The position numbers and the translations under genes were made by a program. This document shows, piece after piece, positions 41,532-51,899 of a stretch of DNA of 64,000 bases (positions are counted from its first letter, which is position 1; each line of letters begins with the position of its first letter). Source of the stretch: Adiantum capillus-veneris (taxonomy: Eukaryota; Streptophyta; Polypodiopsida; Polypodiales; Pteridaceae). The DNA is taken from the NCBI GenBank assembly GCA_014529385.2, contig CM043969.1, forward strand, positions 73,886,676 to 73,950,675, read 5' to 3'. The notes under the pieces are model-generated. The model did no database searches, was not told the origin of the DNA, and worked only from the letters and a program-made list of their open reading frames with translations.

Positions 41532-43124
41532 TGTAACATTTAATGGTCTAAAATCTTATTTGTAGCGGAAATTAGCATGAACATAGTGGGCATTTCATTA
41601 GAATAGATTCCTAATGATAATTACAAGAGTGCTTGGGTGGAGAGAGCAACAAAAAGCATAACACCTAGTTAGATAGCATCGACAATACTTTCAAAAGAGA
41701 GAGCAATTAAACTATTGACAACAGTTGAGGACCGGATTTGCATGGAGCCGGTCCCCCCTCCAAAAGGCTTTGTATTATGGTTTCTCCCATCAAGAGAGAC
41801 ATTGTACAATACAATTCTTTGTGTTCCTTCAAGACTAGCTAGTGCAATGAAGATGGAAGCTTCATACACCAAGCAAAACACTTAATCAAACACAACTTGA
41901 ATTATCCCCGTTCTCAGACCCAAGACCTCACACACCTTCGAAGATGGTGAGAGCTAGCAGGGTATGAGAGTAGATTGAGAGGAAAAAGAAGTATCTTACG
42001 AGAAAGAAGTACATCTCCTCACATAATCACTCATATTAGCATAGCTTAGCTTAGTAATTAGCTTGGTAGAGAAGATGAGCATGCATTGAAGCTTGGCTCT
42101 TGGTTGGATTTGCATCCACATGCCAAGAGAGTGTTGATGTAGGCTTCTATCTCACAAGCTTGGAGTAGGTGATGAGCTCTCCATTAAAGCTTGGGAGGAG
42201 ATAGAGTGTTTTTCCTTCACACATGGTCAAGTGTGAGAGTGTGTGTGTGAATGCCAAGCAAAAATCAGCCCCCTCTCTCTCTTGGGCGAGCCCTAGCTGC
42301 TAAGTTAGGCTGGCTTTTGCCTCATTGGACCTCCCCAGGTCAAGCCAATAGGGATTAAGCAGCATAAGTGATAGCCTTCTGACATGTGTCCCCCTTTCCC
42401 CTTTTGTGAGAGCTTTAGGTAATTAAATAATTAAACTAAACTCTCATTGGACCCCTTTGCCTCCTGGCCAATAGGAATCAGGCAAGCCATGGGGCTCCTG
42501 AATGCTCATTGGACCCCTTGGGAGACTGCCCAATAGTCTTCTAAGACACTTAATTCTTATTGGTTTCTTTTATTAAATGTTTTTCAATTAATTAAACTAG
42601 ATTTACTCTAGCTTAATTCTCATTGGTCCACTTCAAGGGTCTTCCAATAGGAATTGGGCACACCTTGTGGGCATCTGGCCTAGGGAGCTGACATGTGTCC
42701 CTCATTCCCTTTGTGTAAAGGGAGCCTGTGTGTGTGTGTGTGGTTTTCTCTCTCATCCCCTAGCTTTGGGGCTCGCCCCCTCCCATGTAGGGATGCAGAA
42801 AGACTTTTTGGGCACACACACTAAGCATCCAATTTTCCCTAAGGTTGACCTTTGGACACAACCTTTGAATTTTGGAACCTTAGCATTTTGGAAGTCTTAA
42901 TGGGCTGAACCTTAGGGTCTTTTTAGCCCGTTGTTTCACATGGCTCTTTTGCAGATGGCCCCCCCCTTTGGATCCCTATTTTCCCTCCTTTGGATCCCTA
43001 CTGTGGCCGGTCTGCTAACTTAACCAATATTCTAGCTTTTTCTCCCTTGGCACTTCCCCACATTAAATGATCAGTTTAATATGAGAAAATCATTTAGGAG
43101 AATTAGATATTGATTATTATGACA
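41532..43124 (-). repeat. Element A 5' LTR
   Basis: 1593 bp. Differences from 34220-35811 noticed: CCAAGCAAAA for CCAAGTAAAA, CTAAGACAC for CTAGGACAC, TTTTCAATT for TTTTAAATT, and one extra C in a C run near 42960. Confidence 0.97.
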
Positions 43125-43129
43125 CCTTT

Positions 43130-44846
43130 TGAGCCTAATTTCAACAAAAAAGTCAAATGGATAGAGTATAACTCCCTGTGTGGACTTCAGAGCCTCCGAG
43201 CCGTTTTCTGACTTTTGGAGTGCTTTTTGGCGATGAAATTCCTCGATGTTGGTCTCCATAGCTTCCCAATCCTTTGGGGATCCTTGCCGTATGGTTTTTG
43301 TTGACTTCGGCTTCATCGGAGCTTCATTTGGCACTATGTCGCTCTAGAAGCACCCGTGGCCGCGTTTACATACCTTTGATGATTTGTGGTGGTCCACCAC
43401 CATAGGACTTGGTTGTTGATGGTCTAGGAAAGCCGCTCGTGAAGTTTGGTGGCAAACGGACTTGTGGTTTGGCCGCAAGTGCATTTTGATGCTTTGTCTG
43501 TCTGATGCCGTTTCTGAGGTTTAGTGGCGCTTCGGGTCACTTTTTGGTCATGCGGGTCATATGGACTTGTCGAGCATGTCGATATGCTCCTACCCATAAA
43601 TTTTGGTAGCATTTGGTCGCCGTTTCGCCGATTTCCCATTTGGTGGCCTCTTGCGGGTTTCCGGGAATTAGGGTTTTTCCCGATGGTTTCCCACTGCCTT
43701 TGGCTATCCAGGACTGGTCTCCTAGACCAGGATAAGCTGCCGATGAAGTCTTGTTGATTTTGGGTTAGCCGTTAGGCCGCCGTTTCTACTTGCAGGTCTC
43801 TACCGCCCGCTTTGTGTGTGACTTCTACGCTAGTTCTCGCGACAGAATGAAAAACATGCGCGAAAAGCTCAAGGTGGTCAGCTTACCTCTCATGTCTGGA
43901 GCTGGTCGGGTAGCCGTGTGCGTCGTAGAAGCTGTTGGAAGATCGATCCGCTCTAGGTGGCAGAAGCTCTCCCCACAAGGTCAATAGTGAGAATGAGCTA
44001 AAAATGGGGTGAAAAATTCTTATAATGGAGGTCCTCGAACCATTTTTCGTGAAATTTGACATGTGCTCCTATCTTTCTGCAAGATACGGCTTAGGCTAAA
44101 AAATTTCTTGATTTGGACTCCATTTGCTCTGTTTACCAGAAATTTGTCATTTCGGTCAAAACCTGGCCAAAACACGCTTTCCGCTCCAGTCTCATAAGTG
44201 CACCCCCACTGTACTATAGGTTGTCTTTTAGTCACTGGTCATCCCCATATTTTTTGTTTTTCATTACGACTGTTTTTCACCTGCTTTTTGTATTTTTGAA
44301 GTTTTTCTGCCTAAAATTAGCAAAATTAAAAGGAAAATAGAAAATCAAACCCAAAAAATCCCCAAACTTCATAATAGATCACAAACATCACCGCAACACA
44401 TTATATACACTCACATGCAATTTTTATGGCCGGATATCTCCGTTTTACCAGTATTTTGCTTGAAAAAATGGCTATTTCTACTTATATACACACACCTAGG
44501 GGCTTGATTTGGCGTTTGGCCCCATATACCTGTAGCTTCATGCTGTATAAGGGCATATATACTTGGGTTACTCCAGAAAATTTCGCAATCAAACGTCAAC
44601 CCTTAAAATAGTCGAAAATCATGCCCTTTTTTGTTGTTTCTGTTATTGGTTCCGCATTGAGAATGCCTCCCCCCCTCCTAGTCGGAGTCCTCCCGGACGA
44701 CAAGGTCTCGCCTCGGAGTATGTGTCGTGCATAGGTTGAAAAAGTCGTGCTAATGGCTGGCCGATTAATGTGGCCCTATTTTATGCATACTCGATCAATG
44801 CATGGAAAAATTAATGTTGTGCAAGAGAAGGGAATAAGCAAGATGC
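43130..44846 (-). other. Element B spacer between PR2 ORF and element A; no clear gene
   Basis: No long frame on the sense strand. One short ATG frame at 43334 (PNEAPMKPKSTKTIRQGSPK...) is open until it runs into the element A LTR at 43124. Before that insertion it would have continued only a short way into the palindrome array. I do not recognise it. A small C-rich patch lies near 44668. The rest is featureless. Confidence 0.4.
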
Positions 44847-45293
44847 TTATTGGCATTCGCCATCGAGGTTTCCTATTTTCTTGGCAAGTAGCAGCTGTAA
44901 CTCTACTGCTCTTTGTTTAATGGTCTTTTTGGCCAGAGGCAACTGCTTTGCCGACACTGTTGATGGAGTTGTAGTTGTTTGTGAGGATAGAATCAGTTGG
45001 GATGTGATAGTTATGGGCCTTATGGCCTTGGATTTCCATTGGTAGTTTGGTGCTGCCAACTTTTGTAGATGGTTTGGCACTTTCTTGTTTTCCATTGGTT
45101 TGTCTGTCATCGACACCCACTTATATCTGTTCTCCTGGTTGACCTGCAGATGTCTTCTTTCCATTGTTGCTTGTACCGTAGGTATTTCCTTTGTCTTTTG
45201 CTTTGGTATCCAAATGTGAGTGTCATTTGGGTTTCTGCTAAGAATTTTCTTTGGAATCCATATCTGCTTGGTTACCTTGGTTTTGGGTTGCAC
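44847..45293 (-). pseudogene. Element B: Lys/Gln-rich tail of the PR2 ORF
   Basis: 148 codons in the same frame as 45324-45956, after a TAA. Basic and polar, with the repeated short phrase IWIPK (KQIWIPKKI and HIWIPKQK), then Thr/Ser-rich and LPLAKKTIKQRAVELQLLLA. No fold is recognised. It is probably a nucleic-acid-binding or disordered tail of the protease-like protein. Confidence 0.5.
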
Positions 45294-45323
45294 CGTCTGC
45301 TTTGTTGGAATCCGATTATGACA

Positions 45324-45956
45324 TTATGTTTTTCCCGCCATGGCCTTTCTATCCTTCCGCATCCATACTTGTTTATCTTGTTTTGGTAGCCTATATTTTT
45401 GCAGTGTAGTCGGTGATTTCAGCTGTCTGTGATTAGCATGGTTGGCCTTTACCTGGTTGTTGGTTTCAGGTTTCATGTTGAGCTTTGAGGGTATTTGTTC
45501 TTTTGTATTTGTTTCCAGTGATTGCATGGCTTGCCTTTGATCTTGATGGTCCTGTTGAGCAAAAGCTATCACCTGCTGTTCGTGTTCGTGCTGGATTTTG
45601 ACCGCCTGTGCTTTCCAGTCTATTTGGACATTGTATGCTTTTTGCCAAGGTTGCCCAAGCATCATTGGTTGTTCTGTGCTTTCATCTGTCACCACATAGA
45701 ATTTGTGTGGGTAAATATATTGATGTAATTGTACATGCAATATAATCCACCCTAATGTTTCCAATGGATGTGATGTGCTACTTTCCAGCACTTGGGAAGT
45801 AGGATGAAGTTGATCTGTGACTTGGAGCTGTTGGTATAATCCGTAAGAGATCAAATTTGCTTGAGCACCCGAATCGAGCAAGGCTGTTGATTCAACTTGA
45901 TTGTTGCCCACCTTGACTGTAATTATTGGCTCTACTGTTTCATCCTCCAAGTTCAT
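45324..45956 (-). CDS. Element B: second retropepsin-like domain (PR2), downstream of integrase
   Basis: 211 codons. IITVKVGNNQVESTALLDSG then AQANLISYGLYQQL is an aspartic-protease active-site loop (LLDSGA) with its flanking strands. HKFYVVTDES and PMMLGQPWQKAYNVQIDWK give the second conserved retropepsin motif (LGQPW). A basic/Gln-rich tail follows. Integrase ends at TGA (45960-45962), followed in the same frame by CTG and then the ATG of this ORF. It could therefore be a readthrough extension of Pol or a separately started protein. Element B already has a normal protease between gag and RT (50536-51897 into 50499), so this is an extra copy. Its position after integrase is unusual for a Ty3/Gypsy element. 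Confidence 0.8.
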   Translation of the reverse strand: MNLEDETVEPIITVKVGNNQVESTALLDSGAQANLISYGLYQQLQVTDQLHPTSQVLESSTSHPLETLGWIILHVQLHQYIYPHKFYVVTDESTEQPMMLGQPWQKAYNVQIDWKAQAVKIQHEHEQQVIAFAQQDHQDQRQAMQSLETNTKEQIPSKLNMKPETNNQVKANHANHRQLKSPTTLQKYRLPKQDKQVWMRKDRKAMAGKT

Positions 45957-45959
45957 CAG

Positions 45960-47591
45960 TCAAATCGCATTGATTCTCAATGGTGGTTTACTTTGTTGTT
46001 GTTGTCGCAGAAGTTGTCTTTTTGCAATGCGTTCTTGTGCTTCGGTTTGAGCTTCTTCCCGTACTCTCTCTTTTTCCTTCATTCTTTGCTTTCCTTGATG
46101 AATTTGTTGGAGTATCTCGTGTGTGAGTGGTAGGTGATATCTCCTTAGTCGACACCCACTAATCCAGTTTGGCATTTCTTCACCTGCTAATGTAGCAAGC
46201 TTGACAGCCCCACTTTGTGATAGATCATGAATCACAAATGGTCCCATCCCTCGCTTTTTAAGTTTCTTGGCATGTTGCTTCAAGGTATAAACAAGTACGT
46301 AATCACCTGTTTTAAACTCTTTGGTACGCACATGTTTGTCAAAAAATTCCTTTTGTCTTCTCTTTTTAGCATAGATTGAAGCGACAGCTCGTAAGCGGAG
46401 TTCATCTAGCTTTTCAAGATCATTAATTCGTGAAGAGAGTTCATGCCCTGTCCATTCCAAGCTTGTTGCTACTCGTAGAGTTGGGATTAAAAACTCTATG
46501 GGTAGTATAGCATTTAGCCCAAACACCATGTTGTATGGTGTTGTTCCTATTGAGGTTTTGTAAGCTACCCTATATGCCCATAGTGTTGAGTGTAGCTGCT
46601 GATCCCAATCGGTCCTTGAATGTGACACTATTTTAGTGAGAACCGTGCATAGTGTTTTATTTGTGGCCTCCGCTTGCCCATTGGCCTGTGGATGGTATGG
46701 TGCTGATTTTCTATGTATGACCATGAAATCCTCTAGTAGATATTCAATGACTTCATTGAGGAAGTGTGTTCCACGGTCACTGACAATTTCTATTGGTAAC
46801 CCGTAACGTACAAAAATATGCTCATACAAAAATTGAGCCATGGTGTGTGCATCAGCTTTTTGTGTGGCTTTGGCTTCGACCCACTTTGTGAGATAGTCCG
46901 TAGCCACAATGATATATTGGGTATGGGTGCGATATGCAGGGGGTGATATAGGTCCTACAAAATCAATGCCCCACTTTGCAAATTCCCTTGCCCCCATCAT
47001 TGGCCTTAACGTCATCTCATCTCTTTTGATTGGTACCTTGGTGCGTTGACATGCATCACAATGTTTGACAAACTCCTCGGCATCCATGTGCAATGTAGGC
47101 CACCAAATTCCTGCGGTTAAGACAATTTTTGCCGTCTTATTGCCCAAAAAATGGCCTCCACTTACTCCGCTATGTGCATGTTCTAGAATCAACAGGTATT
47201 CGCTTTCACTTGCACAGATTCTAAGTTGGTTGTCCTTTCCCCGTTTATAGAGTTGATTTCCAATTAGCTGAAAGTCACGAGCTTCCAGCTCTATAGCTTT
47301 CTCCCGTGCTCTTGTAGTGTTCTCAGGGAACGTTCTGGTGGTTAGGAAGTCAATGATATATTGACTCCATGCAGGTGCTATGTTCACCCGAAACAAAGTT
47401 GCGTGATCCACTGGTCGTTTGGCACTACATACTGTACAATTGGTAACATAAGAATGTGTATCCGCATAGTTGTCCAATAAACCCCTAATTGTTTCAGTCT
47501 CTGGTGTGTTTTCACTGTCGAACAATGAAATGCACAACCCTGGACATGAGCCTCTTCCAGGTAGCACTCGAATTCTTCCAGATTTATACAT
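45960..47591 (-). CDS. Element B integrase
   Basis: 543 aa. A zinc module H-x6-H (HAHSGVSGGHF) with CDACQRTK, then the core: KWGIDFVGPISPP (first Asp), EIVSDRGTHFLNE (second Asp) and PYHPQANGQAEATN (Glu), with 35 residues between the second Asp and Glu. The C-terminal part has GDYVLVYTLKQHAKKLKKRG and MPNWISGCRLRRYHLPL, with no chromodomain, then a Gln/Arg-rich end. It joins the cDNA to the chromosome. Upstream residues in this frame (NCTVCSAKRPVDHATLF) complete a second zinc module whose first half is in the frame of 47384-47641. The catalytic triad is intact. Confidence 0.93.
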   Translation of the reverse strand: MYKSGRIRVLPGRGSCPGLCISLFDSENTPETETIRGLLDNYADTHSYVTNCTVCSAKRPVDHATLFRVNIAPAWSQYIIDFLTTRTFPENTTRAREKAIELEARDFQLIGNQLYKRGKDNQLRICASESEYLLILEHAHSGVSGGHFLGNKTAKIVLTAGIWWPTLHMDAEEFVKHCDACQRTKVPIKRDEMTLRPMMGAREFAKWGIDFVGPISPPAYRTHTQYIIVATDYLTKWVEAKATQKADAHTMAQFLYEHIFVRYGLPIEIVSDRGTHFLNEVIEYLLEDFMVIHRKSAPYHPQANGQAEATNKTLCTVLTKIVSHSRTDWDQQLHSTLWAYRVAYKTSIGTTPYNMVFGLNAILPIEFLIPTLRVATSLEWTGHELSSRINDLEKLDELRLRAVASIYAKKRRQKEFFDKHVRTKEFKTGDYVLVYTLKQHAKKLKKRGMGPFVIHDLSQSGAVKLATLAGEEMPNWISGCRLRRYHLPLTHEILQQIHQGKQRMKEKERVREEAQTEAQERIAKRQLLRQQQQSKPPLRINAI

Positions 47592-47641
47592 AATCGTAGG
47601 ATTAGGTCAGATTCAAGATGATACAGCCGTCTTGCTAACAA
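47384..47641 (-). pseudogene. Element B: first of two H2C2 zinc modules before integrase
   Basis: This frame continues from RNase H after a TGA at 47660 (probably from CGA). ARRLYHLESDLILRLCINLE leads into EEAHVQGCAFHCS (H-x6-H) and GVYWTTM, the usual YWP-M position of an integrase zinc domain. The C-x2-C half (NCTVC) follows in the frame of 45960-47591, so a frameshift falls inside the module near 47460. Confidence 0.72.
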
Positions 47642-47659
47642 CTGAAAGTTTTTTGTTTG

Positions 47660-48115
47660 TCAAATTGTTCGCTGTTTGGATCTCCATCCTGTATTATCAA
47701 AATCACTTCCAAAGGAGAGAATGCTAACTATTTCCTGAGACCATTTGGGTACCATTTCAATGTTGAAAAGATAAGCATCTGGTATGTCATCATCTACCCC
47801 TTGAGGAGCTTCCCCGTTGTGTATTCTTGAAAGATGATCAGCTCGCAGATGAGTTTTCCCCTTTTTGACCACCACTGTGAAGTCAAATTCTAGCAATATA
47901 ATAAACCAGCGTACGATTCTCCCTGTATTGCAAGGTTTATTTACTAGGTATAAAAGAGCTTGATGATCCGTGAAGAACACAAATTTGTTTGCAAGCAAAT
48001 AATGCCAAAATTTCTTTACATCATAAATCATTCCTAACCCTTCCCTTTCGGTGGTTGTGTAGTTCTTTTCTGCACTGTTTAACTGTCGGCTAGCATAGCA
48101 AACTGAAAAATCCAT
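47660..48115 (-). pseudogene. Element B RNase H
   Basis: 152 codons: CYASRQLNSAEKNYTTTERE, then GLGMIYDVKKFWHYLLANKF, FFTDHQALLYLVNKP and LRADHLSRIHNGE. TDHQALLYL and ADHLSRI are typical of non-chromoviral plant Gypsy RNase H. The first catalytic Asp lies in the previous frame (HVHIDASAYAIGSIL at the end of the RT ORF). A frame change of 1 or 2 bases after ATTCTA near 48136 separates the two. RNase H removes the RNA template strand. Confidence 0.88.
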
Positions 48116-48135
48116 TGTTCCGTCTCCTCGTTGAG

Positions 48136-50499
48136 CTATAGAATGCTTCCAATGGCATATGCTGAAGCATCAATGTGCACATGGAATATCTTGTCCCAAT
48201 CTGGTGCCTTTAGCACATGTGCAGATATAAGGTTTTCTTTCAGCCTTTGGAATGAAGTCTCACACTCATTGGTCCATTCGAAATTGACTAGCAAACGATA
48301 CAAAGGTTGTGCGATGACCGCATACATATAGATGAATCTTCGATAATATTCACAGTGCCCCATAAAGGATTGCACTTGTTTTGCATTAGTAGACCTGGGC
48401 AGGTCTCCAATGACTTTGACTTTGTCCAGGTCTGTGGTTATGCCGTTTCTTGAGACAATATGTCCTAAGATTCGTCCTTGCTTAACCATAAATACACACT
48501 TTTTTGGGTTTAGGCAGATTCGATATGTTCTGCACTTTTCAAAGACTTTTTGCAAATGGTCAATATGTTGCTCTCTTAGAAGAGAGTGCACACACAGGTC
48601 ATCCATGTAAATTTCTAAGAATATTCTTAGGTATTCCTTGAAAGCGTGAGTCATTAACCTCTGGAAAGTGGCTGGTCCATTTGTTAAGCCAAATAGCATA
48701 ACTCGATATGCATAAATCCCCCATTCTGTGGCAAAAGCTGTTTTGTGTTGATCCTCGCTTGCTATTGCCAATTGGTTGTACCTTGAAAACCCATCCAGAA
48801 AGGAATAAGCCCGTTTCCCGGCCACTCGCTCAAGGACATGTTCCGTAATTGGCAAGGGATAATTATCCCGTATGGTTGCTGCATTCACCTTTTTGAGGTT
48901 TACACACACTCGCAGTTTTCCATTCTTCTTGGGAACTACCACAATGGGTGAAACCCAATCTGTATGTTCAATTTCATAGATGAACTCTACGTCCATCAGC
49001 TTATCAATCTCTTCTTTGATTCGTTTGGAAAATGTGTCATTATAAGTATAAGGACGTTGTTTGCTAGGTTTTGCATCCGATTTTAAAGGAATTGTATGTT
49101 GGCATATCAATGGATCAACTCCTTTGAGGTCTTTATAGGACCAAGCGAACACATCTTTATACTTCGTGAGAAGTTGTGTTAGTTGTGCTTCCTCCCCAGG
49201 CTCTAAATCATTAGCTATATAGACAGGCTGAGGCTTTTCGCCCGGTTCTGCGAGGTCTATTCTTTTTGCATTTTCAGGCCCATTGTAAGATTCTTGGCTG
49301 GTTCTCTCCCGGATTGGTGGTGTCATGATGATCTTTCTATCTTGGATAGTAAATTTCCTATAGTGAGGTGGTACGTTCATGTTGCCCTTTTCTGACTCCC
49401 CTTTACCATCACTATCCTCTTCAGTAGTCCATATCTCCCTCAAAGACCGTTTCAGTTCTTGGTATTTCTGTTTACGCTCCAATTTGGTCCACTCTTGGTC
49501 TTTTGTTGGTTCTTTTTTTGTTTTTTCAGATTTTTGTGATTTTGTTTCAGCCCTAGCTTTTCTTTCCTGTTTTATTTCTTCTCGCGTTCGTTCTTTTTTA
49601 TTTTCTGAGAATTTCCCTGATATTTGATCTTTCACACAATCTTCTGCTTTTACAAGCATCAAATAGTGAGTTTTATCTTTTATCCTGGGCATCAGGTTCT
49701 TTCTCGCTTTATTTTCGGCTCTTTTCCTCCTATAGTGTTCTTGGCGTCTAGGGTGTTGATTAGCAAAATCATAAAACTTGATATTCTCGGCTTCATTCCC
49801 ATGCTCACTGGAGGTGTCCGAACACTCATTATCTGCCTCATCATTTACTTCCAGTTGTTCAAAAGAGTTGTAAAACTCTTCTTGTTCTGCAGGTAGTACC
49901 GTCTCTTTTTCTGGCATTACGCTTACCATGTAATAGGGTAGCACATCGTAACCATCCTTATCGCAAAATTTTGTTGTTGGACTGTTGGTAATGGTACAGA
50001 CATCTAATGTTGCCAGTATGTGTTCCCATTCTAGAGGCTCCAAGGCATCTTCCGAGAAAGGTTCCGGAATATACTCCTTGTCCTCAATTTCTCTTTCTAA
50101 GACACATTCTTCTTTCCTTAAGCTTCCACAATGTGAAGCTCCGCACATCCATAGCTCTTTTGGTTGCCCCAACCATGCTGGTAGCTCTGATCCTTCTATT
50201 GTAGCCGAATCAAACTCTTCCACCGGTGTTTGGTTTAACTCTTTGTAACTATGGTCTTTCAATTGTATTTTAGTTGTCGTCTCGCCATGTCTGAGGTATA
50301 TGTGGTCATAACCCCAATCTTGGACCATCTTCAGTTGTCGCATGAATGGTCGTCCCAAGATTATCTCATAATTGTTCTTTTTGTCGAAATTGACTATTGC
50401 AAATGTATGCTCATACTCGATTCCGCACGAAGTGACAATTACTTTTTCCAAGAGTCCGAGAGGCTTCTCCATGAAACCATCTGCCAATTGCAGCTTCAT
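48136..50499 (-). CDS. Element B protease C-terminal half and reverse transcriptase
   Basis: 787 aa. The N-terminus holds the second half of protease PR1 (YEIILGRPFMRQL). A long charged, Lys/Glu-rich connector of over 300 residues follows, unusually long for Gypsy (EKETVLPAEQEEFYNSFEQL, RRKRAENKARKNLMPRIK). RT then gives SPIVVVPKKNGKLRVCVNLK, AYSFLDGFSRYNQL, FGLTNGPATFQRLM, the catalytic YMDD (EIYMDDLCVHS) and the thumb (VQSFMGHCEYYRRFI). It ends in the first RNase H strand. It is in frame with 50536-51897 across one TAG. Confidence 0.93.
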   Translation of the reverse strand: MKLQLADGFMEKPLGLLEKVIVTSCGIEYEHTFAIVNFDKKNNYEIILGRPFMRQLKMVQDWGYDHIYLRHGETTTKIQLKDHSYKELNQTPVEEFDSATIEGSELPAWLGQPKELWMCGASHCGSLRKEECVLEREIEDKEYIPEPFSEDALEPLEWEHILATLDVCTITNSPTTKFCDKDGYDVLPYYMVSVMPEKETVLPAEQEEFYNSFEQLEVNDEADNECSDTSSEHGNEAENIKFYDFANQHPRRQEHYRRKRAENKARKNLMPRIKDKTHYLMLVKAEDCVKDQISGKFSENKKERTREEIKQERKARAETKSQKSEKTKKEPTKDQEWTKLERKQKYQELKRSLREIWTTEEDSDGKGESEKGNMNVPPHYRKFTIQDRKIIMTPPIRERTSQESYNGPENAKRIDLAEPGEKPQPVYIANDLEPGEEAQLTQLLTKYKDVFAWSYKDLKGVDPLICQHTIPLKSDAKPSKQRPYTYNDTFSKRIKEEIDKLMDVEFIYEIEHTDWVSPIVVVPKKNGKLRVCVNLKKVNAATIRDNYPLPITEHVLERVAGKRAYSFLDGFSRYNQLAIASEDQHKTAFATEWGIYAYRVMLFGLTNGPATFQRLMTHAFKEYLRIFLEIYMDDLCVHSLLREQHIDHLQKVFEKCRTYRICLNPKKCVFMVKQGRILGHIVSRNGITTDLDKVKVIGDLPRSTNAKQVQSFMGHCEYYRRFIYMYAVIAQPLYRLLVNFEWTNECETSFQRLKENLISAHVLKAPDWDKIFHVHIDASAYAIGSIL

Positions 50500-50535
50500 T
50501 CTGGTAGCCCTCAGAGCTGGTTTTCCCCATTTCTC

Positions 50536-51897
50536 CTAGATTTCCTTGGTGGCGATAGCAACTCCCGCTCCACTGTCAAGAATGGATTTGGAAACTACTC
50601 CTTGGAATTCTACAGGTAGCGTCGTGTTTCCGTCTTCTCCCTCACAATATTCTCCAACCTTATTCAATGGTACCGACCTAGTTTTTAGGTTAGTCCTGTC
50701 CAATTCCCTGATTCCTTCTTGTAGTTTCAAGGTGGGGTCTTTCACTCCAAATTTTTCTAGGCATTTTCCTACTGTGGTCCACATGTTTGGCCTTAGCCTT
50801 AGGAGTTCTGCTAACGTGATTGTGCATGCCACCGGGGTGGATAACAGCTCAATCAATCCTTGTGAATCCATCACCTTGTTAGAAGAAAGTCTTTGAGATG
50901 GGATTGCTCTCACTTCCAACTTAGCTTCATCTTCTCCTAGGTAAGAGGGTAAAGTTCTCAAAGAGTCTGGTTGGCTGTGCCCCGAACTAATAGATCCTTC
51001 GTCTCCCCCTTGTGAATGTATCTCAAAGTTTATTTGTGATCTTGCCTCAAATTCTTCAATAGGAGGTAGGATCACATTCTTTTCTTTTCTCGTGCTATTC
51101 ATGTGGTCATTCATCCTATTAACCTCATTGGCCTCTCTGATTTGCTTCCACAGATCATCTAGACCGTTACCGTCCTTTTCCATCTCTGCCAATAATCTAG
51201 GACGGACCCCGTCACTTGCCTCATCGGTGGTATTTGGCACTATGATAGGCTCTCCCCTGGATTCATATTCATTAGTGAGTCTTTCCGTTGTTTCCTCATG
51301 TTTCTCTACTGTTGGTTGGATAGGGGTTGGAGCTGGTGCGTCATGGCAATTTGCTGGTTTTCCCAACTGGTCTTCCATCAATGATTGAGCCATCTCGATC
51401 ATTTTTTTACACATATCCAATCTTTGGTTTTCTATTTCCGCATATGGATATGTCATCCACCTTTGCTCCTGGGTCTGGTTTTTTTTAAGTCGAGCTTCAT
51501 AAGCTTTTAGAAGCGCATCCAGCTGCTCGTTTACCTTGTTTGCCAGCACAGATCCTCCTGATCCTGCACTTTTGGGCTCAGCTATTTCCTTTGGTGCTAT
51601 GGCTGCTGTGGTGTGTGAGCTTAGGCTAGCTAGATATTCTAACCGCTCCAATCTGTTCTTTGCATGTTTCAACTCATCGGATAGGGCTGTTTGTGCTCGT
51701 TCTTTCCTGGCTTTCCTACGCGCCTTTCTTGCCTTCCAAGTGCTTCTCTGATTTTTCGTTTCTGAACTTTGTGCATCCGTTTTTGGTTCCTCTATTATGG
51801 GTTCGTTCGTCCTTCTTTGGGCTTGGGCCCGGGTTACTGCCTGAACAGGTATGACTATTTCATTTTCTGATACTCCATTGGAAAGTACTGTTTCCAA
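50536..51897 (-). pseudogene. Element B Gag-Pol linker and start of protease PR1
   Basis: 453 codons, highly charged (KARKARRKARKERAQTALSD). It has a helical region (AKNRLERLEYLASLSS) and a conserved stretch before the protease (LIELLSTPVACTITLAELLR). It ends VSKSILDSGAGVAIATKEI, the retropepsin active site. A TAG (50536-50538) sits where Trp is likely (TGG to TAG). The frame then continues without gap to the RT ORF. The beginning is a frameshift away from the zinc knuckles upstream. Confidence 0.85.
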
Positions 51898-51899
51898 CA

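Larger units (their letters stand above)
34220..43124 (-). mobile_element. Element A: complete chromovirus (Ty3/Gypsy) nested in element B
   Basis: 8905 bp bounded by 1592- and 1593-bp LTRs (TG...CA) with target duplication CCTTT at 34215-34219 and 43125-43129. On the minus strand: LTR, PBS (tRNA-iMet), gag, protease, RT, RNase H, integrase, chromodomain, PPT, LTR. The only coding break seen is a frame change at the gag zinc knuckle. LTR comparison by eye shows three substitutions and one C-run length difference, so insertion is recent. Two older relatives occur at 8286-10461 and 58272-63460. Confidence 0.97.
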
